64,000 nt of DNA from Blumeriella jaapii (taxonomy: Eukaryota > Ascomycota > Leotiomycetes > Helotiales > Drepanopezizaceae). A program made the position numbers and the translations under genes. The stretch spans positions 1-64,000 of the forward strand of contig VWND01000007.1 of assembly GCA_009599575.1 (NCBI GenBank), given 5' to 3'. The notes beneath the pieces are model-generated. The model was not told where the DNA came from and did not search any database. It was given only the letters and a program-made list of their open reading frames with translations. Positions within the stretch are counted from its first letter, which is position 1. Every line of letters starts with the position of its first letter. Below, in pieces: positions 57,401 to 64,000 of the stretch.

Positions 57401-58680
57401 TTCGTAAAATAATACTATCGCAACTGCCACGCTTATCGAAAAAGTTCTATTTCAAAAATAAGCGCTCCGGCCTTTTTCAATTTTTTTCTGTTTCTGACCA
57501 CTTTTGAGAGCACGTTACAATAGACTTTTGCAGCTTTAACAAAAACAAACACGGTTACGATAACGTATTCGTAATGATAAATCGCTTTTCCAAGCAGGCT
57601 ATTTCGATCTTTTGCCATAAAAATATCGACGCTTAAGGCCTCGCCAAATTGTATATATTCCATGTGTATAAGTATTTTGGCTTTCCAAAGAGTATTATTA
57701 GCGATCGTGGCCCTTAGTATTAGTTTACCTTCTGGTCTGAATTAAACAAAATACTCGGTACGCAACTGAAGCTTTCGACAGCCGCTCACCCTGAAACCGA
57801 CGGTCAGACCGAAATTTACAATCAATACCTGCAAAAACGCTTTCGACCCTTCGTAAATTTTTATTAAAACGATTGGAACGAATTTCTCTCAATAATAGAT
57901 TTCGTCCAAATGGTCCTTTTTCACGAGAGTCTAGGTGGCTTTTCACCTTTTGAAATTGTACACGGTTACATTCTTTACATTAATTGAAACTGAAAGCTCG
58001 ATACTTCCCCTTTTTCCAACCCTTTACACAAGCTAAACGCAGACGAAGCTCGTGCGTACGCTCGCCGCCATTACGACGCTTGGAACCTCGCCAAATCGCA
58101 CTTTTAATAAACCTACGAAAAAATGAAAAGAGTGCGAATAAGTTTCGCCGCGCGAACGATTTTAACGTTAGCGACTACGTATGGCTCGATATGCGCCTAT
58201 TTCCGACCTTCCGGCCCTTCCGCAAGCTCGACAATCCTACAAACGGCCCTTTTAAAGTTGTAGCCAAAATTTTCGACAACGCTTTTAAGCTAAACCTCTC
58301 CAGTATTATAAACGTACATCCAGTTTTTCACGCTAATCGACTGCGTAAAGCAGCTAACGACGCGCTTCCAGATCAGGTTAACCCAGCCTCTGAACCCATT
58401 AATATAATTAATGAATTTGAATACGAAGTCGAAGAATTGATCGCCTGTCGAGTGCAGCGGAAGACCTTTCAATACAAAGCTTTTTAGGTAAGCTTAAATA
58501 AAGATTTCACGTAGTACCCCGCGTTTGATTTTATATACGCTCCCCTGAAGATGCGCGACTTTCATTTGGCGCATAAAAAGCTCCCCGGTCCTCTTGCAAA
58601 ACTTGTAGACTGGCTGAAAGCGTATTTCGAAGGTTTGGACTTGTACGATCATTTGGATAGCGACGTACTAATAGATAAAA
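54468..58680 (+). pseudogene. Element 4 pol: protease, RT, RNase H, integrase, chromodomain (broken)
   Basis: Protease-like piece with ADFKANGYALIDSALI (54468-54959). RT with KKPDGLLRFYIDYRTFNN and FTKLDIRQAFHRIRI; the catalytic box is YLNN (56147-56158) instead of YLDD. RNase H (about 56500-56950) has LKTDASDGVVAF and HDKKMFAIVRFLSNFRAKL. Integrase zinc-binding part 56990-57385 (LIRKVHDQISTAHSSARKT). Integrase C-terminus 57984-58487, then EYEVEELIACRVQRKTFQYK and a chromodomain with two Trp codons turned to TAG (to about 58640). The damage is mostly G-to-A on this strand: Glu to Lys, Asp to Asn, Trp to stop. Confidence 0.88.
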
Positions 58681-58715
58681 GCTCGAGGGCGCGTTTTTTT
58701 CGGACGGGAGGGTAG

Positions 58716-58977
58716 TATGACGACTTATTCGTTTGCCCTTCGCGTCACCCCAGCAATTACGTATAGTTACAAGCTCCCTGGTCTTCTGGTGGGTTTCCCA
58801 TCAACTATGGAAATTATCATATATATAAGGCTTTTTCCTCTTAGCAACCTCTGCTTTCTGCAGTTGTTGATTCTAAGTGAATATTTTTGTTACAGAACCA
58901 AAGGCTCGTTTCATACCATATGAACACGGCGACCAGTTGACTGATCTCCCAGCCCTCCGACTGATTAGATCGTCATA
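58716..58977 (+). repeat. LTR of element 4 (3' LTR)
   Basis: Starts TATGACGACT (G-to-A in the first dinucleotide) and ends CGTCATA; 262 bp, collinear with the 5' LTR. Confidence 0.96.
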
Positions 58978-58982
58978 TATTT
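58978..58982. repeat. Target-site duplication of element 4 (right)
   Basis: TATTT, partner of CATTT at 52583-52587. Confidence 0.88.
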
Positions 58983-60251
58983 GAACGATTTTCGTACGTA
59001 CGATTTAATTCGTAATACGCTTTGGTTAAAAACCTATTATTTTAATAAATAATAAATTTAGTGAAAAAGCGATTCGCGTATAAAATTCGTTCTGCCAACT
59101 GATGTTTTTTTTAACGGACGGCGGTAAGCTAATTCTTAAAAGTCGTTGTACGCGCTTATTTTAAATACAGCTTTTCTTATAAACGCTTTGGTATTTTATC
59201 GCGAAAAACGTTTCGAAGCTGTTTATCAGTTCGTATTTAAGCGTTTGCTGCAAAAATAAAAAATCGCAGATAAAATCGCTAAAAATCGTCGTGCGTATTT
59301 ATTACAAGCATTTTAAATTCGTTTTCCGCTTTTTAAACGTTTAAAAAATTAGCTAAGAAATCGGCGATTTTTTTCATTAATTCTTCGAAAAATATAAGAT
59401 CGGAACGATTCAAAATACGCGGGGTAAAAAACTCTTTTATTACGCTTTCGGTTTAATCGAATATATAATTCTTGCGAAATCGATCGTCAGCGAAATAATC
59501 GTAATAAAATTCAAGATTATCGAGAATTTTAATCTTTTAATAACGTGCTTTATAATTTTTACTATTATTTAATTTAAACTTAAGGTTCGGAACGCGCTTT
59601 ATACGAGCTAGTCGAAAATCAGCAGATAAATAAAAACTATAACGTTTAAAAAACGCGCTAAAGTTTTGGCCGTTATAGAAAAATTCAAAAAGAATTCGCG
59701 AAAAGCGTAAAAATTAATATACAGCGTTTATTAATTGAAATAAAACGTTGCGAAAAAAGAAAAAAGTAACAGATTCGCGATTGGCAAAAGCACGTTCGAT
59801 AAATTTTATTAAACGCTTTAATTAAAAAATTTGTCGCAGTCGTATAATTTCTAAAAATTGTCGTTTACGCTTTTGCGTTTTTTTCAGTTGATTTTACAAA
59901 AGTTTCAATTGAACGCTTTTAGCGCTAGGCTGCAAAAAAAAAATGGCAAGCGAAATGGTTAGCGCTTTGCCTTTTCTTTTGTTTTTTTTTCCTCGGAGAA
60001 AGGACTGTTTTTCAGAAAAAAAAGCTTTTGGAAAAAGCTGCTTTTTCGCTAATTAAAAAAAGAAAAATTAAGATGTAGTAGCAAAAGCTGAAAAGCTTTG
60101 CTAAAAGGAAAATCGTTAAACAAAAGCTATTTTTCGCGAAATGCGGAAATAAGCCTTTTTACGACCGGTCGATCACTTTGATATAACCCGTAAAAAATTC
60201 GAAAAAAGATAATTTACGCCGTCGCCAGCGTAAAAAAAAAATTGTTAATAA
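58983..60251 (-). pseudogene. Element 2 gag (heavily mutated)
   Basis: Reverse complement of the element 4 gag region (about 54115 back to 52850), with far more stops. It joins to the protease part at 52582 once element 4 is removed, and ends against the 5' LTR. Confidence 0.85.
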
Positions 60252-60548
60252 TATAACGATTTAATCAATCGAAAAGCTGAAAAATTAATCAATTGGTCGC
60301 CGTATTTACATAATATAAAAAACGAACCTTTGGTTTTATAACAAAAATATTTATTTAAAATTAATAATTGCAGAAGGCAGAAGTTGCTAAAAGAAAAAAG
60401 CCTTATATACATGAATAGTTTCCACAGTTAATAGGAAGACCCACCAGAAGACCAGGGAGCTTGCAGCTATACGTAGTTGCTGGGGAGCTTGCAGCTATAC
60501 GTAGTTGCTGGGGTGACACGAGAGGTGGCAACAGAATGAATCGTCACA
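60252..60548 (-). repeat. LTR of element 2 (5' LTR)
   Basis: 297 bp, starts TATAACGATTTAATC (RIP form), ends CGTCACA. It shows the undegraded tandem duplication GGAGCTTGCAGCTATACGTA...GCTGG x2. Confidence 0.95.
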
Positions 60549-60553
60549 ACTAT
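60549..60553. repeat. Target-site duplication of element 2 (right)
   Basis: ACTAT, identical to 40324-40328. Confidence 0.95.
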
Positions 60554-63500
60554 CGGTTTCAGAATAAGCGGCTGTCGAAAGCTTTAGTTGCGTATCGAGT
60601 ATTTTGTTTAATTCAAATCAGAAGGTAAATTAATACTAAAAGCCACGATTGCTAATAATATTTTTTAAAGGGCCAAAATACTTATATATATAAAATATAT
60701 ACAATTTGGCGAAGCTTCGAGCGTCGATATTTTTATAGCAAAAGATCGAAATAGCTTACTTGGAAAAGCGATCTATTATTACGAATACGTTGTCGTAATC
60801 GTATTTGTTTTTATTAAAATTGCAAAAGTTTATTATAACGTGTTTTTAAAAATGGTCAGAAATAGAAAAAGGCTAAAAAAGGCCGGAGCGCTTATTTTTT
60901 AAAATAAAACTTTTTCGATAAACATAGCAATTGCGATAGTATTGTTTTACGAAGGCTGTTATATTTCGCTAATAATATTGGTCCGAAAGCAATTGCGTAG
61001 TTTTGCAAACGCTAGAATAAACGGTAGAAATCTGGTCGTGCATTTTTCGTATAAGGGCTAAACGAAAATAATCGACGTCTGGTATTATTAGGCGACCGTA
61101 ATATAGCAGCAGGTCGCGTTCAAATATATACGAAGTGTTATTAGCGTCGTTTTTTTCGTAGCGTTTCGTATAGTTTTTTTTCGGAAGGCTATCAGGCTGC
61201 TAGCTATGCGATTAGCGTGGAAAATTTGGTTAACGATACGAAATACGAAAAAAAAATCAGTTATTTCAACGATAAAAACAACTGTTTCGGAAGCCGTGGA
61301 AAATCGAAGTTTTTTAGTTAAAAAGCGGTGATCGATCTGATCGGCTCGAAAAAGTGTTTGCAAACGCTAAATGCGTTTGAAAAAGTTTTAGCGATCGAAT
61401 TCGCTCGTACGATATATTAATGCGTCAGCCAAAAGGTTATGTTTATTTGGTTTATACGTAATAAAAAAGTTGTAATCGGCGAAAAGCTCGGCCCAACGTG
61501 TTTATCGAGCGTTTAAAAATTTGGAAATTATAAAATATTTTAAAGCTTTATAATTAATAATAATTTTAATTTAATAAACTAAGCTAATTAATTTAGCACG
61601 AAAATTATTTAAAAATTTTACGATTGCGAATATTTTTTTATCGTATACGACGTAGTTTAATTTTGCGAAGGCTATAGTTTTGCTAAAGTAAGCGATTGGA
61701 AGCCAGTCGTCGTTATAAAATTACGAAAGCATAAAAGCTATTACGCCGTCGAAAGCGTTAGTTTTTAATATACAAAAAAAGTCTTGTTTATAATATTATA
61801 AGATTGATATAATAATAAAAGCTAGTGTAAAAAAGTCGAAACTTTTCTAACATTTAAAAGTGAAATTGTAAGAAACGTTAGCTTTGGTCAAATGGACTAG
61901 AGGCTTTGCAATTATACCGTAGTTTCGAATAAAACATCGATAAAAGTTATAAAAACCAAGAAAGCTTTGTATATTTTTATAATAATAGAAGGCTTTTAGT
62001 AAGCGATTACGAAAACTTTTTTTGGATTTATTTCTAAGCTTTTAGTCGAGATAATAAAGCCTAAGTAACGGGTCCGAGTAACGTTAAATTTAAATTTTCG
62101 AATATCGGCCTGTAATTTAGCGTTAGCGAGTTTTTAAAGCATTTTGCGAACGTATATAACGTATTTTAAAAAATCGGACGAATAAATAAAAATGTTATTT
62201 AAATATGCAATACAAAAATCGTTTAAATAATCGAAGAAAACGTCGTTTATATAATATTAGTAAATTGCGGATTTATTAATAAAGCCAAAAGGTAGCATTT
62301 TGCATTTATAAGCGCTGTAACGCGTACGAAACGTCGTTAGTTTTTTATTGGCGGAATTTATTCGAATTTTATAAAAGATTTAGCGAATATCGAACTTTGT
62401 AAAAATTCGCGTTTCCGAAAAACGAGCAAAGGTTTTATCGATAAAAAAAAGGGGATAGCGATCCTTACGAATAACGTTATTAAAAGCTCGATAATCGATA
62501 TAAAAACGTAGTAAACCGTCGGGTTTTTTGGCGAAAAGCATTGGAACAGCGAAAAAAGCGGTAAAAGATTCGATAAAGCTTTTGTTAAAATTATTTTGCA
62601 AATAAGTTTTAATAATTTCGAGTTTTAAAATCGATATTTTATATAAAAAAGTGTATTTTAGCTTTTTTTTATTTATAATAAGTTCGATTTTATAGTCGTA
62701 AGGCCGGTGAAAAGCTAGTTCGTTATTAGCGGCTTTAGAAAACACGTATTCGAAGTTTTTATATTCCGAAGGAAAAGATTCGAAAAAAGATTTATTCGAA
62801 GTTAGCTTTGCTAAACTAGTTAAAAAGGTCGAAATCGATATTTCGTTGGTTCTGAAACGTTCGAAAAGATTATAAAATTGAGTTTTAAAAAAAATATTAT
62901 ACGTAAGATTATTTAATATTTTGTCGATTTCGTACAAAAAAGTTAAAAACATTTCGATTGTTTTTTTTCTGAAAATCAGTTTAAAAGCGTATGCAATAAT
63001 TTAGTAAATGGAAATTAGGTAAACAGTAGGTTAAAAGATTCGTTTTCGAACTGGTCGTTTAAAAAATTTAAAAAATGGCTTGTTTAAATTATCGATTATA
63101 TTAAGCTGAAAAACTATCGCGGCGAAAGCTTTTTTTCGGTTTTTAATATAATTGTTTTTCGTAAAACGAAAAAGCTGTTTTGACGAAAAAAAAAAAGAAA
63201 AAAAAGAAAAAGAAATAATAAAAAAAGGATCGGCAGCCTGGGAAAATGGTGTAATTTCTTATATTATCCTACTGGCGTCGCTATCGAAATTGGCACCGCG
63301 AATAAAATTCGACCTTTTCGCGTTTCGTATAGCGTCGTAAATTTGCTATAATTAATTAAAGTTTTTGTTACGTTTTACAGCGTCGTTTTGATAGCGAAAT
63401 TGAATTTTTCGGAAATGCAAATAAAAGATTTTAATACAACGAACGTAAAAAGCTGTAGAAGGGTAAGACTTCGGCCAATAAAGCTTGCGTTTATTACAGT

Positions 63501-64000
63501 TTAATAAAATTTAGTATTCGGCCAACCAAGCTTTTTTTAAAATTATATTATAATTTCCGAAATTGGTAATTAAAAAAGAAATAAACGATTGTATTCGATT
63601 ATTAATAATAAAATTAAAAAGCGTAAAATATGTAATTAAATAGCTACGAGTTTTATTATACTTTTTTACAGGAAAAAAAGCCGGGAAAAATTAAATTAAA
63701 AGTTTTAAAAAAAAAAAAAAAAATTTGATTAGCGCCGAATCGATTAACGTATAACCGTTCGTTTTAAAATCGGCGAACGCTTTTATTTTGTACGAAAAGC
63801 TATTTTTAATAAATATAACGGAAATTGTTAATAAATCGCTATTAAAAAGCTTTCGAACGTTAAAATAACGCATATCGCGTAATACGCTTAAAAAAAAAGC
63901 TTTGCTTAAGCTTAGGCGTTTTTTCGATTAGCGGAAAAACTTTTAATTTTTTCGTATGCGTTTTGAAAATCGTTTAAAAAAAGGTTTTCGTTTTTATTAT
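60554..64000 (-). pseudogene. Element 1 integrase core, RNase H, RT and protease (broken, runs off the window)
   Basis: Integrase core resumes at 60554. A zinc-binding-side piece is at 61363-61088 and RNase H remnant about 61540-61960. RT piece 62952-62380 (AFHRPYDYKIELIINKKK, KKPDGLLRFYIDYRAFNN) has its catalytic box as YLNN near 62190. Protease-like ADFKTNGYTLIDSALI at 63873-63691. Gag begins at the window edge. Confidence 0.85.

Larger units (their letters stand above)
52588..58977 (+). mobile_element. Element 4: youngest Ty3/gypsy chromovirus, opposite orientation
   Basis: 6390 bp with two 262-bp LTRs and a 5-bp duplication, inserted in the gag of element 2. It is the least mutated copy and the best for reading the family: gag, protease (54468-54959), RT (55608-56356), RNase H, integrase, chromodomain. 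The polypurine tract GGACGGGAGGGTAG lies just before the 3' LTR at 58716. Confidence 0.96.
40329..60548 (-). mobile_element. Element 2: Ty3/gypsy chromovirus split by elements 3 and 4
   Basis: Both LTRs are 297 bp (40329-40625 and 60252-60548) and the 5-bp duplications ACTAT match perfectly. After removing elements 3 and 4 the element is about 6.5 kb. Minus-strand order from the right: gag (60251-58983), protease, RT, RNase H (52582-49872), integrase (42522-40626). Confidence 0.95.
39148..64000 (-). mobile_element. Element 1: Ty3/gypsy chromovirus, outermost, 5' part outside window
   Basis: The 3' LTR is at 39148-39411. Its internal sequence is cut in two by element 2: integrase end at 39412-40328, then the remaining integrase, RNase H, RT and protease at 60549-64000. 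The two halves join within the same integrase sentence at the ACTAT duplication. It belongs to the same family as elements 2 and 4 (near-identical protein segments). All frames are broken by stops and by Glu-to-Lys, Asp-to-Asn, Val-to-Ile and Pro-to-Phe changes typical of RIP. Confidence 0.93.

Noticed and set aside
40626..58680. APOBEC-like editing of retroelement cDNA as the source of G-to-A changes
   Set aside because: Sense-strand C-to-T blocks also occur and target duplications outside the element are changed, which fits RIP better.
1..64000. tRNA, rRNA or CRISPR arrays
   Set aside because: No cloverleaf-like B-box sequences, rRNA segments or regularly spaced direct repeats were seen by eye.

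Overview
The window comes from a filamentous ascomycete (Pezizomycotina). The evidence is short GT-AG introns of about 45-250 nt with CTAAC/CTGAC branch sites, CT-rich leaders, fungal versions of BiP, Hbs1, Vps27 and a Doa4-like deubiquitinase, and a block of chromodomain Ty3/gypsy retrotransposons damaged in the style of RIP (repeat-induced point mutation). The species cannot be fixed from sequence alone.

Region 1 (1-39147) is an ordinary gene compartment. It opens with 3.3 kb of gene-free simple-sequence DNA. The genes are: Kar2/BiP with an HDEL tail (3277-5620, minus); the ribosome-rescue GTPase Hbs1 in six exons, one of 21 nt (6957-9645, minus); ESCRT-0 subunit Vps27 (10455-13023, minus); a rhodanese-USP deubiquitinase of the Doa4 type (14366-17692, plus); an LsdA/Rds1-like secreted protein with two single-base frameshifts (19551-20629, plus); a five-helix membrane protein (22096-22860, plus); an isochorismatase-fold hydrolase (23734-24567, minus); a small secreted, possibly GPI-anchored protein (26854-27954, plus); a Ccc2-type copper P-ATPase (28174-31750, minus); an acidic protein with a UIM-like motif (33385-34614, minus); and a YeeE/YedE-type transporter (36261-37375, minus). 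Vps27 and the Doa4-like enzyme act in the same multivesicular-body pathway and are divergent neighbours. The intergenic DNA is peppered with the palindrome GTACAGTAC/GTACTGTAC and with CCTAGGTA-type repeats.

Region 2 (39148-64000) is AT-rich and holds no host gene. It is a three-level nest of Ty3/gypsy chromoviruses whose boundaries can be read base by base. Element 1 (minus, 3' LTR at 39148-39411, 5' end beyond the window) carries element 2 (minus, 40329-60548, perfect ACTAT target duplication, two 297-bp LTRs). Element 2 carries element 3 (minus, 42528-49866, two 413-bp LTRs, different family) and element 4 (plus, 52588-58977, two 262-bp LTRs, same family as 1 and 2). All coding regions are broken by C-to-T/G-to-A changes. 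Element 3 also holds an unexplained alanine-rich open frame, antisense to its own genes, between pol and the 3' LTR; this is the best candidate for something undescribed. No tRNA, rRNA or CRISPR was seen.
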